DNA of 64,000 nt from an uncultured Chlorobiaceae bacterium (GTDB lineage: Bacteria > Bacteroidota > Chlorobiia > Chlorobiales > Chlorobiaceae). Below, in pieces: positions 54,632-62,750 of the stretch. The notes under the pieces were generated by a model. The model had not been told where the DNA came from and ran no database searches. It saw only the letters and a list, made by a program, of their open reading frames with translations. The stretch is from the NCBI GenBank assembly GCA_903822595.1, contig CAIJPS010000103.1:1-64000 (forward strand), given 5' to 3'. Position 1 is the stretch's first letter. Every line of letters begins with the position of its first letter. Position numbers and translations under genes: made by a program.

Positions 54632-56560
54632 ATGAAAAAAATAAAGTTTATGGACGTCTCATTCCGGGACGGGTTTCAGTCATGTTTCGGCGCGAGGGTC
54701 AAGACAGAGGACTTCCTGCCCGCACTTGAAGCCGCCGTTCATGCCGGAACCGACAATTTTGAAATAGGCGGTGGCGCCCGATTCCAAAGTCTCTACTTCT
54801 ATTGCGAAGAGGATGCATTTGTCATGATGGATGCCGCCCGCAAGGTTGTGGGACCCGATATCAACCTGCAGACCCTTTCGAGAGGAGCCAACGTTGTTGG
54901 GCTTGTCTCTCAGTCCCGCGATATTATCGATCTCCATGCCCGTCTCTTCAAAAAGCACGGCATCACGACCATCCGGAATTTTGATGCCTTGATGGATGTC
55001 CGCAACCTCTCCTTTTCCGGACAATGTATTCATGATGCCGGTTTGAAACACCAGGTCGTTGTGGCCATGATGGGCCTTCCACCGGGACTGAACGAGACCT
55101 ATTGCCATACTCCGGAGTTCTATCTTGACAAATTGCAGGAAATTCTTGATGCGGAGATTCCATTCGACAGCGTAGCCTTCAAGGATGCCTCGGGGACAAC
55201 AACCCCTGCAGTTGTTCATGAGACCATCAAAGGAGCACGGAAGATGCTGCCCGAAGGTACCGTAATCCAGTTCCATACCCACGATACCGCCGGAATGGGC
55301 GTTGCCTGCAACTATGCTGCCATCACTGGTGGTGCAGATATTATTGATCTGTCCATGGCTCCGGTCAGTGGAGGAACTGCCGAAGTGGATATTCTCACTA
55401 TGTGGCAGCGACTCAGAGGTACCGAATACACCCTCGATATTGACCAGGAAAAATACCTTGAGGTGGAGGCGCTCTTTATCGACCAGATGTATAAATACTA
55501 TATGCCCCCCGAAGCCACGGCGGTCAATCCGGTCATCTCCTTTTCTCCCATGCCCGGCGGAGCCCTTACCGCCAATACCCAGATGATGCGCGACAACAAC
55601 ACGCTTCACCTGTTGCCCGATGTCATCAAGAACATGCGTGAAGTGGTGGTCAAAGGCGGCTTTGGCGCGTCAGTTACTCCCGTTTCACAGTTCTATGTTC
55701 AGCAGGCCTTTGCCAACACCCTTCAGGGTAACTGGAAAAAGATAACCGATGGTTACGGCAAAATGGTGCTTGGTTATTTTGGAAAAACCCCTGCCCGCCC
55801 CGACGAAGAGGTCGTCAGGCTTGCATCTGAACAGCTTGGCCTTGCACCAACGAGCGAAGATGTCCATGACATCAATGACCGGAACCCGGAACTCGGCATA
55901 GCCTATAACAAGGCGCTGCTCCAGAAAGCCAATATTCCGCAGACCGACGAAAACATTTTTATCGCAGCAACCTGCGGCGCCAAGGGGATTGCCTTCCTTC
56001 AGGGTGATTGTACAACCGGTATTCGCTACAAGGCTGATATCGCCGTTGAAATAAAGGCAACACCAAGAGCAGAGGTGGTAGCCGCTTACCACGAAGCGCA
56101 TAAACACGACATCCATCAGAAAGAGGTTAATCACCGGCTTGAGGAGCTCTTTTCAAAGCTTCCGTCTGCAACGCCAGCCCCGGTTTCTCCTGTATCAAAG
56201 GTTATTTCTATGGCCGGGAACTTTACTGTTTTTGTTGATGGAGCTCCCTATTCAGTCTCTTTTGCCGAAGGATCAGCCATTAATCCACAAGCTGCCTCGT
56301 CGCCTGCGGTTGTGCCTTCAATCACGGAAGAACCAGCAGTGTCTGCAGGGATACCTGTACCTGCAGTCATGCCTGGTAATGTCTTCTTGATTTCTGTCAA
56401 GGTTGGTGACGAGGTCAAGGAGGGAGAAGAGGTTGCCGTCATTGAAGCCATGAAAATGGAAAACTCCGTCAAAGCCCCTTGTTCAGGAACAATCCTCTCC
56501 ATCACGGTAGCCAAAGGCGACACCGTAGGAATGGGGGAGACCATGATGACCATCGGATAA
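54632..56560 (+). CDS. Pyruvate carboxylase subunit B / oxaloacetate decarboxylase alpha-type biotin enzyme
   Basis: 642 residues. Carboxyltransferase domain with MDVSFRDGFQSCFGARVKTE at the start, SVAFKDASGTTTPAVVHETI (Lys for the carboxylation step), QFHTHDTAGMGVACNYAAIT and the zinc-binding HTHD. A conserved middle part (about 300-480) and an Ala/Pro/Val-rich linker (505-575) precede a C-terminal biotinyl domain, with the biotin Lys in VIEAMKMENSVKAPCSG. Either pyruvate carboxylase B for CO2 fixation into oxaloacetate, or decarboxylase alpha. No biotin carboxylase (A) gene adjoins. It follows fumarase, fitting C4 metabolism. Confidence 0.93.
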   Translation: MKKIKFMDVSFRDGFQSCFGARVKTEDFLPALEAAVHAGTDNFEIGGGARFQSLYFYCEEDAFVMMDAARKVVGPDINLQTLSRGANVVGLVSQSRDIIDLHARLFKKHGITTIRNFDALMDVRNLSFSGQCIHDAGLKHQVVVAMMGLPPGLNETYCHTPEFYLDKLQEILDAEIPFDSVAFKDASGTTTPAVVHETIKGARKMLPEGTVIQFHTHDTAGMGVACNYAAITGGADIIDLSMAPVSGGTAEVDILTMWQRLRGTEYTLDIDQEKYLEVEALFIDQMYKYYMPPEATAVNPVISFSPMPGGALTANTQMMRDNNTLHLLPDVIKNMREVVVKGGFGASVTPVSQFYVQQAFANTLQGNWKKITDGYGKMVLGYFGKTPARPDEEVVRLASEQLGLAPTSEDVHDINDRNPELGIAYNKALLQKANIPQTDENIFIAATCGAKGIAFLQGDCTTGIRYKADIAVEIKATPRAEVVAAYHEAHKHDIHQKEVNHRLEELFSKLPSATPAPVSPVSKVISMAGNFTVFVDGAPYSVSFAEGSAINPQAASSPAVVPSITEEPAVSAGIPVPAVMPGNVFLISVKVGDEVKEGEEVAVIEAMKMENSVKAPCSGTILSITVAKGDTVGMGETMMTIG

Positions 56561-56571
56561 CATGTCGTCCA

Positions 56572-56601
56572 CCCGCCCCGCGATGCAAATCACGGGGCGG
56601 G
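56572..56601. terminator. GC-rich hairpin after the carboxyltransferase gene
   Basis: CCCGCCCCG and CGGGGCGGG form a perfect 9-bp GC-rich stem with a 12-base loop. It begins 11 bp after the stop of the gene at 54632-56560. There is no T run, so it is a hairpin that may stabilise mRNA ends or terminate weakly. Confidence 0.5.
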
Positions 56602-56640
56602 ACGATGGTAATTACAATACAAACATATAGAGGCGAGTCT

Positions 56641-57036
56641 ATGAACACATGCGAATTATCTCCCTGCTTCGTCACAAAACATGTCGATACCTGCCGCGAT
56701 TTTTACCTGCGTTACCTCTCCGCAAACGCCATTTTTGATTGCGGCTGGTATCTCAACCTGCGCATTGGCGGAGATGGCCCTTCAATTCAGTTTATGCAGC
56801 CGAAAGAGGGAATGGCGGAATACCGTGCAGAAGGAGTGATGCTCAACTTCAGGGTTGATGATGTCGATGCAGAACATGCGAGGTTGCTCAGCGAGGGTGT
56901 TGAACCTGCCATGCCGCTGGAAGATCACCCATGGGGCGACAGAGGATTTTCGATTATCGATCCCATTGGAACCTCACTCTACATCTACTCTGATCGTGAA
57001 CCATCTGATGAATTCAAACAATTCTGCACAGCCTGA
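56641..57036 (+). CDS. VOC-superfamily (glyoxalase/bleomycin-resistance) protein
   Basis: 131 residues from ATG 56641 with GAGGCGAG just upstream. The fold pattern is VOC: a beta-alpha-beta start (ELSPCFVTKHVDTCRDFYLR), AIFDCGWYLNLRIGG, VMLNFRVDDVDAEHARL, PLEDHPWGDRGFSIIDPIGTS and YSDREP. The metal-binding Glu and His set is not clear. The function may be a lyase, an isomerase or a binding protein; the substrate is unknown. The neighbour at 57679 is an ArsN2-like acetyltransferase whose upstream end once overlapped this gene. The last 14 residues recur downstream of the TA module. Confidence 0.75.
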   Translation: MNTCELSPCFVTKHVDTCRDFYLRYLSANAIFDCGWYLNLRIGGDGPSIQFMQPKEGMAEYRAEGVMLNFRVDDVDAEHARLLSEGVEPAMPLEDHPWGDRGFSIIDPIGTSLYIYSDREPSDEFKQFCTA

Positions 57037-57064
57037 CGAAGGCGCATCTGCTGATCACCTGATT
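56991..57064 (+). repeat. 74-bp direct repeat, left copy
   Basis: Matches 57662-57735 at about 58 of 74 positions, without gaps. It covers the end of the VOC gene (DREPSDEFKQFCTA) and the start of an out-of-frame peptide MNSNNSAQPDEGASADHLI that matches the beginning of the GNAT gene downstream. It marks a duplicated junction around the TA module. Confidence 0.8.
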
Positions 57065-57083
57065 AAAGTTTAGAATATCAGAC

Positions 57084-57317
57084 ATGAATACTATCTCTAT
57101 TACCGACATTCTTGGGCTTCCAGTACAGGATCGTATCCGTCTCGTTGAACTTATCTGGGACAGCGTTGCTGCGGTTCCTGAGGCCGTTGACATTTCACCT
57201 GAGCTGAGGGAAGAGCTTGATGCGCGTCTTAAGGAGTTCGAAGCAAATCCGGAAGCTGGTTATTCCTGGGATCAGGTTAAGTCACGCCTTAAAGATGACT
57301 CATGGCGTACCGCCTGA
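57084..57317 (+). CDS. Addiction-module antitoxin (PF09720-like)
   Basis: 77 residues. Its MNTISITDILGLPVQDRIRL start, VELIWDSVA and DISPELREELDARLKEFEAN pattern is that of short antitoxins (Unstab_antitox) that precede ParE/RelE toxins. It overlaps the toxin start by 16 bp. Acts by binding the toxin; autoregulation is likely. Inserted between the VOC and GNAT genes. Both partners intact here. Confidence 0.85.
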   Translation: MNTISITDILGLPVQDRIRLVELIWDSVAAVPEAVDISPELREELDARLKEFEANPEAGYSWDQVKSRLKDDSWRTA

Positions 57318-57598
57318 AATTTTCCCCACGAGCGTTGCGTGAAATTGGCAAAGCTCGAGAGTGGTATGAATTGCAGAGTCCTGGGCTTGGTGAAGAATTC
57401 ATTTCTGCAATAGAGTTACAGCTAAAACGGTTAGAGCAAGCGCCGTTACTTTATTCCGAAGTAATTGTCAATGTTCGCCGAGCTCTCCTGCCTCGGTTTC
57501 CTTATGGACTGTTTTATGTCGTGCGGGGCAATCATGTACATGTTTTGGCTGTGTTGCATGATGCTCGTAATCCGGGTCATTGGCCCAAAACCCGCTAA
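57302..57598 (+). CDS. RelE/ParE-family toxin
   Basis: 98 residues. The pattern is that of the RelE/ParE fold: YRLKFSPRALREIGKAREWY, GLGEEFISAIELQLKRLEQA, VRRALLPRFPYGLFYVV and VLAVLHDARNPGHW. Charged residues in the last strand are consistent with an mRNA interferase or gyrase inhibitor; the class cannot be read. It overlaps the antitoxin gene by 16 bp. Intact, in contrast to vapC, hicA and brnT earlier in the window. Confidence 0.88.
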   Translation: MAYRLKFSPRALREIGKAREWYELQSPGLGEEFISAIELQLKRLEQAPLLYSEVIVNVRRALLPRFPYGLFYVVRGNHVHVLAVLHDARNPGHWPKTR

Positions 57599-57661
57599 TC
57601 TGAAGCTCAACCAAGTCCCTAAGCAAAAAACTCTGCACAATCCGGTAGCAACTCATTTGTT

Positions 57662-57735
57662 TGATCGTGAGCCCTCAGATGAATTTAGGCAATACTACAC
57701 CTCCTGACAAAGGCGATCCTGCCGATCACTTGATT
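57662..57735 (+). repeat. 74-bp direct repeat, right copy
   Basis: Right partner of 56991-57064. It contains the peptide DREPSDEFRQYYTS followed by TGA, the diverged end of a VOC gene, and the beginning of the GNAT gene. Homology stops abruptly before DREP on the left, where the toxin gene region lies. Confidence 0.8.
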
Positions 57736-58191
57736 GACAGCATAACCAGCTCCATGGCCAGCCGGAATGATTTGCCGATGGTACTGGTACTTTTATCGGA
57801 AAATGGTCTACCCTCTGAGGATGTTCGTGAACACATCGAACATTTTGTGCTGGCATGGGATGACGGCACGCTTGTTGGAGCAGTCGGTATGGAATTACTC
57901 GGAAGTGATGGATTGTTTCGCTCGCTCTGCGTCCGTTCGAATTATCGAAATCGGGGTATTGCCTCCGAATTATGCAGTCGTATCGAGGTATATGCGCTTA
58001 TTGCCGGAGTTCACCGGCTCTACCTCCTGACTACCACAGCAAAAGATTTTTTCGCCCGTCGGGGCTATTCGGTTTGTTCCCGCGAGAGTGTCCCGCCCAC
58101 AGTGCAAGGTACCGCAGAGTTCCGTCATCTCTGTCCATGCACGGCTGTGTGCATGATGCGAAGGCTGGATGAGAGAGACCCGCTCAGTTAA
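57679..58191 (+). CDS. GNAT acetyltransferase, ArsN2-like
   Basis: 170 residues from ATG 57679. The GNAT core has MASRNDLPMVLVLLSENGLP, DGTLVGAVGMELLGSDGLFR, SLCVRSNYRNRGIASELCSR (acetyl-CoA binding RxxGxA) and LYLLTTTAKDFFARRGY, then the VPPTVQGTAEFRHLCPCTAV end. This pattern matches arsenic-resistance acetyltransferase ArsN2 proteins by recall. No ars operon is adjacent, so the substrate is uncertain. The VOC gene upstream may be its partner, now separated by the TA module. Confidence 0.75.
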   Translation: MNLGNTTPPDKGDPADHLIDSITSSMASRNDLPMVLVLLSENGLPSEDVREHIEHFVLAWDDGTLVGAVGMELLGSDGLFRSLCVRSNYRNRGIASELCSRIEVYALIAGVHRLYLLTTTAKDFFARRGYSVCSRESVPPTVQGTAEFRHLCPCTAVCMMRRLDERDPLS

Positions 58192-58312
58192 ACGGTATCT
58201 TTCTCTTGTTTCGGTAATTCAGGGTATTGTGGCTGGAGGAATGATCAGCCTCTTTTTCTGGTTGTACACTTTAATGATTGTTACAACAGGAATAATGGCT
58301 GGCAAATTATGA
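58169..58312 (+). CDS. Small 47-residue membrane protein candidate overlapping the GNAT gene
   Basis: ATG 58169 to TGA 58310-58312 encodes 47 residues: a basic N-terminus (METRSVKRY-like), then hydrophobic VSVIQGIVAGGMISLFFWLY and LMIVTTGIMAG. One or two membrane helices are expected. It overlaps the GNAT gene by 23 bp in another frame, suggesting translational coupling. Hydrophobic pattern, basic start and intact frame support it, but no homologue is recognised. It may equally be a chance frame. Confidence 0.35.
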   Translation: MRETRSVKRYLSLVSVIQGIVAGGMISLFFWLYTLMIVTTGIMAGKL

Positions 58313-58396
58313 ATTTTACAACCTTTCTGCGTTCTATCCGGATCTTTCCCAACACTCCATCAACGTTAGGTTACATGAAAAATAATAACGGGTTCT

Positions 58397-59131
58397 ATGC
58401 CGGATAATCCGTTGGACAGAGGGGAGCATGTGGAGGTACTCAGGATCACCGACCTGTCGAAATTCTACACAATGGGGGAGGTGCGGGTTGATGCGCTGAA
58501 GCATATTTCCCTTGAGTTTCATGCGGGCGAGCTGGCGGTGTTGCTGGGGGCTTCCGGCAGCGGGAAATCGACGTTGCTCAATATTATCGGGGGGCTTGAT
58601 GTGCCCTCTTCGGGGAAACTCTTTTTTCACGGGAGAGAGATTACTGCTGCAACTGAGGCGGAGCTGACTGCCTATCGTCGCCGTTCGATCGGCTTTGTTT
58701 TTCAGTTCTACAATTTAATATCAAGCCTTTCGGCGCTTGAAAATGTGCAGCTTGTGACCGAAATTGCCGACAATCCCATGTCGGCTGAAGAAGCTTTGCG
58801 GCTGGTGGATCTTGGCCATCGTCTGAACCATTTTCCGGCGCAGCTTTCCGGCGGGGAGCAGCAGCGGGTGGCGATAGCGAGGGCGGTTGCCAAGCGGCCT
58901 GAGCTGTTGCTCTGTGATGAGCCTACTGGTGCACTCGATTTCCAGACGGGAAAACTGGTGCTTGATGTGATCGAGAAGGTCAATCGAGAACTTGGCACGA
59001 CTACGCTGGTCATTACCCATAACGCATCGATTGCGGGGATGGCTGACCGGGTTGTGCGTCTGAGGAGCGGTGAGATTTCCGAGGATCGGCAGAATCTTAC
59101 CCGGATGTCACCTTCGGAATTGGTCTGGTAG
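58397..59131 (+). CDS. ABC transporter ATP-binding protein (MacB/LolD-type)
   Basis: 244 residues. Walker A is [19 protein letters not shown] (about 51-58), Q-loop in [20 protein letters not shown], signature [19 protein letters not shown], Walker [17 protein letters not shown] and His in [13 protein letters not shown]. It powers the permease encoded 7 bp downstream and, together with the membrane-fusion protein, forms an export system. ATG 58397; no strong Shine-Dalgarno site. A MacB-like role in export of a small molecule or peptide is inferred. Confidence 0.93.
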   Translation: MPDNPLDRGEHVEVLRITDLSKFYTMGEVRVDALKHISLEFHAGELAVLLGASGSGKSTLLNIIGGLDVPSSGKLFFHGREITAATEAELTAYRRRSIGFVFQFYNLISSLSALENVQLVTEIADNPMSAEEALRLVDLGHRLNHFPAQLSGGEQQRVAIARAVAKRPELLLCDEPTGALDFQTGKLVLDVIEKVNRELGTTTLVITHNASIAGMADRVVRLRSGEISEDRQNLTRMSPSELVW

Positions 59132-59138
59132 GGGGTAG

Positions 59139-61502
59139 ATGAAGCCACTTCAGAGAAAGCTGCTGCGCGAACTGATGCGCCTCAAGGGTCAGATGTTGGC
59201 TGTTGCTGCGGTTGTGGCCTGCGGGATTTCGGTTTTTGTCTCCATGAGCAGCGTGAAGCATTCGCTTGAGGTTTCGAGGCAGCGCTATTACAACAGGTAT
59301 CGCTTTGCGGATGTTTTTGTGCAGGTCAAGCGCGCACCGGAGTTTTACCGCGAAACGGTGAGTCGTATTCCAGGGGTGGCGTCGGTCAGCACGCGCATAA
59401 CGGCTGACGTTACCCTTGATGTTCCGGGTCTCGATGAACCGGCTACAGCCCGACTGGTGTCGATTCCCGAGTACCGGACACCGGTGCTGAATGATCTTTT
59501 TCTGAAAAAAGGGCGCTATATCGAGCCGGGCAAGCCTGAAGAGGTGATTGCGAGCAAGCCCTTTCTTGAAGCCAACCATCTTGTTCCCGGTGACCGTATC
59601 AGTGCGGTGATCAACGGTCGAAAGAGGAATTTGCTGATTGTCGGTATGGGGCTCTCTCCCGAGTATATCTATGAGGTACAGCCCGGCTCATTTTTCCCCG
59701 ACAAACGCCGGTTCGGGGTTTTCTGGATGGGGCGCCGCTCGCTGGAGTCTGCGCTCGACATGAGCGGGGCGTTTAACGACCTGTCGCTGACGCTTGCTCA
59801 CGGGGCATCGGAAAAGGATGTCATCATGCGACTCGACAACCTGTTCAAACGGTATGGTTCGCTTGGTGCTTACGGGCGGAGCGAGCAACTTTCCGATCGC
59901 TTCATTGTCGATGAGATCAAGCAGGTCGGTATTCAGATTACCTTTCTGCCGGTCGTCTTTCTTGCTGTGGCGGTCTTTCTGCTCAATATTGTGCTTCGCC
60001 GCATTGTGGCCACTCAGCGTGACCAGATTGCCGTGCTCAAGGCTATTGGCTATTCCAATGAGGATGTCGGGCTGCACTATCTTGGTTTTGCCATGATTCC
60101 CACCGCTTTCGGGGCGGTTGCGGGTACGCTGCTTGGAGCGTGGCTTGGCAGGGGGATGATGGACATCTATGCGGAGTTCTACAATTTTGCCGAGCTGGTA
60201 TATTACTTCCGCTTTGAGGATGTTGCCCTTTCGGTTCTTCTGAGTTTTGCCGCGGCCATTTTCGGAGCGCTTGGTGCGGTGCGCAAAGCGGTGCAGCTTC
60301 CTCCGGCTGAAGCGATGCGCCCGGACTCTCCGGCGCTCTATAAGCCGGGTATTTTTGATCGTGAGTCGTTGCGTAAAAAAATTCCGGTCTCTTTGAGGAT
60401 TATTGTGCGCAATCTGGAGCGTCGCCCGTGGAAAGCAGCTCTCTCGGTGCTGATGATCTCCCTTTCCGTTGCGATTCTTATTGCTGGTCGTTATACCAAT
60501 GACTGTCTTGAGCGGATGGTTCAGGTGGAGTTCTCCCGGAAACACCGCGAGGATGTCACGGTGATCTTCAATAATCCCATGCCTCCCGGGGTCCGCTTTA
60601 ACATTGCCTCTCTGGACGGTGTCATTGAACATGAATATTATCGTGAAGAGCCGGTGAAGATGAGTTTTGGTCATCGTGTTCGCAGGCAGTCGATCAAGGG
60701 AATTGTTTCTGCAGAGGGGTTGCAGCGGCTGGTTGACAAGGAAAACCGTCAGTTCGGCATGCCTCCTGACGGTATTCTGCTTACCACTACCCTTGCTACG
60801 CTGCTCGGTGTCAGGCCGGGCGACAAGTTGCAGATCGATTTCCTGCAGGGCCGTCAGCGTCATGGGGAGCTTCTTGTCAGCGGAACCATCGATGAAATTC
60901 TCGGGCTTTCGGCCTACATGAACCTTGGAGCCCTTAATCGTCTGGCGGGGGATGGCGGAGCGCTGAATGCGGCATATCTGCGTCTCGATCAGGCCAAGGC
61001 AGGGAAACTTTACACGACTTTCAAGAAAATGCCGGGAGTTGCCGGGATCATGATGCTGAAGGCGATGAAAGAGAGTTTCAATGAACTGATTGCCCAAAGC
61101 ATGAACACCTCGACCGTCATTCTCACCTCCTTTGCCTGTGTGCTTGCCTTTGCGGTGGTCTACAATGGCGCACGCATCTCGCTTTCCGAGCGTGCAAGAG
61201 AGCTGACAAGTCTCCGGGTGCTCGGTATGACAAAAGGGGAAATTTCCTTTATTTTGCTTGGTGAACAGGCCTTGCTTACCCTGTCGGCAATACCCCTCGG
61301 TTTTCTTATTGGTATTGGACTCTCTGCACTCCTTGCACATGCGCTCAGTTCAGAACTCTATCGGCTACCCCTGGTTTTCAGCGCAGTTAACTTTCTCTTT
61401 GCCTTTTTGGTTATTGTATTTGTGTCCGTACTCTCCGCATTTCTGGTCAGAAGGCGGCTTACAAGCCTTGATCTTGTCGAGGTATTAAAAACAAGGGAAT
61501 AG
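59139..61502 (+). CDS. FtsX-type ABC transporter permease (double)
   Basis: 787 residues. An N-terminal helix (about 14-34, GQMLAVAAVVACGISVFVSM) is followed by a large periplasmic domain (MacB_PCD-like, to about 260), then three to four helices with an FtsX segment (ITFLPVVFLAVAVFLLNIVL, VLKAIGYSNEDVGLHYLGF). A second helix, periplasmic domain and FtsX segment repeat the pattern at the C-terminus (ILTSFACVLAFAVVYNGARI, ELTSLRVLGMTKGEISFILL). Eight helices are expected. The ATPase and the fusion protein adjoin on each side with 7 and 3 bp gaps. Confidence 0.9.
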   Translation: MKPLQRKLLRELMRLKGQMLAVAAVVACGISVFVSMSSVKHSLEVSRQRYYNRYRFADVFVQVKRAPEFYRETVSRIPGVASVSTRITADVTLDVPGLDEPATARLVSIPEYRTPVLNDLFLKKGRYIEPGKPEEVIASKPFLEANHLVPGDRISAVINGRKRNLLIVGMGLSPEYIYEVQPGSFFPDKRRFGVFWMGRRSLESALDMSGAFNDLSLTLAHGASEKDVIMRLDNLFKRYGSLGAYGRSEQLSDRFIVDEIKQVGIQITFLPVVFLAVAVFLLNIVLRRIVATQRDQIAVLKAIGYSNEDVGLHYLGFAMIPTAFGAVAGTLLGAWLGRGMMDIYAEFYNFAELVYYFRFEDVALSVLLSFAAAIFGALGAVRKAVQLPPAEAMRPDSPALYKPGIFDRESLRKKIPVSLRIIVRNLERRPWKAALSVLMISLSVAILIAGRYTNDCLERMVQVEFSRKHREDVTVIFNNPMPPGVRFNIASLDGVIEHEYYREEPVKMSFGHRVRRQSIKGIVSAEGLQRLVDKENRQFGMPPDGILLTTTLATLLGVRPGDKLQIDFLQGRQRHGELLVSGTIDEILGLSAYMNLGALNRLAGDGGALNAAYLRLDQAKAGKLYTTFKKMPGVAGIMMLKAMKESFNELIAQSMNTSTVILTSFACVLAFAVVYNGARISLSERARELTSLRVLGMTKGEISFILLGEQALLTLSAIPLGFLIGIGLSALLAHALSSELYRLPLVFSAVNFLFAFLVIVFVSVLSAFLVRRRLTSLDLVEVLKTRE

Positions 61503-61505
61503 ATT

Positions 61506-62669
61506 ATGCTCCTTTCAAAAACACAGCGCATTGCTGGAATCTCGGTTGCAGTGGCTGCGCTCATTCTTTTTTTTGTTTTTCGCCCCTCTCCGCTTCCCGT
61601 GGATTCGGGTGTGGTACGGCGCGGCCCTCTGCAGGTAACGCTTGAAGGGGAGGGAGTCACCCGTGTGAATGACCGCTTTGTGGTTGCCGCTCCGGTCAGC
61701 GGAAAGCTGGTGAGGGTGGAGCTTGAAGAGGGAGACAGCGTCCGGAAAGGGAGCGTGATCGCCTCGCTTCTACCTGCCCAGCTTGACAGCCGTGAGTACC
61801 GTGAAGCCTCTTCGAGGGCGGGATCGGCCCGTGCAGCTCTTGACGAGGCGATTGCCCGGCAACGCAGGGCTGCGCTTATGCTTGCACAGGCGGAACGCCG
61901 TTTCGGGCGATACAAGAGTCTCTATACTGAAGGGGCGGTTTCAAAAGAGGCTTATGAACTTGCAGAGAATGAGTCTCAAACATTGCGAAAAGAGGGCGAT
62001 GCTACCCGGTCAGGGGTTGAGGCTGCCCGTTATAACCTTGGAGCGCTTCAGGCCCTGGTTGACCGGCAGGTAGCGGGAAAGCCGGTTAAGGTGCTTTCCC
62101 CGGTTGACGGGCGGGTGCTTCGCATCCATGAGCAAAGTGAACGGGTCGTGGGTGCCGGTTCACCGCTTGTTGATATTGGTGATCCTTCAGCCATTGAAAT
62201 TGTGATTGATCTTCTCTCTTCCGATGCCATCAGGGTAAAGCCGGGAAACCGGGTGGTGATTATGGACTGGGGCGGCGACAGGGAGTTGCAGGGAGTGGTG
62301 AAAACGGTCGGGCCTGCCGCTTTTACCAAAACTTCGGCACTTGGTATTGAAGAGAAACGGGTGAATATTGTGGCTGTTCTGAGTAAAGATGAACCGCTGC
62401 TTGGTGATAATTTCCGTGTCCAGGCAAGCATTGTACTCCGCGAAGCGGCCGATGTGCTCCAGGTGCCGGTCAGCAGCCTTTTCCGGGGAAAAGAGGGGTG
62501 GCATCTTTTTGCTCTTGAGGAGGGCAGGGCAGTTGACAAAGCGGTGACGCTCGGAATGCGGGGAACCTTTCAGGCGCAGGTACTTGCAGGGGTCAACGAG
62601 GGGCAACGAGTGGTGGTGCACCCTACCAACGAACTCAAGGATGGCATGTCGGTGAAGGTTCAGGAGTGA
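61506..62669 (+). CDS. HlyD-type membrane-fusion protein
   Basis: 387 residues. A single N-terminal membrane anchor (about 10-26, ISVAVAALILFFVF) is followed by a lipoyl-type barrel (FVVAAPVSGKLVRVELEEGD), a long coiled-coil hairpin (about 95-190), and the beta-barrel part (PVDGRVLRIHEQSERVVGAG; VVIMDWGGDRELQGVVKTVG). It links the inner-membrane permease to an outer-membrane factor, which is not encoded here. Start 3 bp after the permease. Substrate unknown. Confidence 0.9.
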   Translation: MLLSKTQRIAGISVAVAALILFFVFRPSPLPVDSGVVRRGPLQVTLEGEGVTRVNDRFVVAAPVSGKLVRVELEEGDSVRKGSVIASLLPAQLDSREYREASSRAGSARAALDEAIARQRRAALMLAQAERRFGRYKSLYTEGAVSKEAYELAENESQTLRKEGDATRSGVEAARYNLGALQALVDRQVAGKPVKVLSPVDGRVLRIHEQSERVVGAGSPLVDIGDPSAIEIVIDLLSSDAIRVKPGNRVVIMDWGGDRELQGVVKTVGPAAFTKTSALGIEEKRVNIVAVLSKDEPLLGDNFRVQASIVLREAADVLQVPVSSLFRGKEGWHLFALEEGRAVDKAVTLGMRGTFQAQVLAGVNEGQRVVVHPTNELKDGMSVKVQE

Positions 62670-62750
62670 GCTTTCGAATTGTACTGGCAGTGAGTACCGT
62701 GAAAAAGAGCACTTGCACGTTTCCCGGCAGGGAGTAACTTTACCCGCACT

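Noticed and set aside
54680-55609. 309-codon minus-strand open frame
   Set aside because: Antisense to the biotin-dependent carboxyltransferase, which has all its motifs.
59688-61340. 550-codon open frame on the minus strand
   Set aside because: Lies wholly within the strongly supported ABC permease gene on the plus strand; composition is Arg/His-rich and without any domain.
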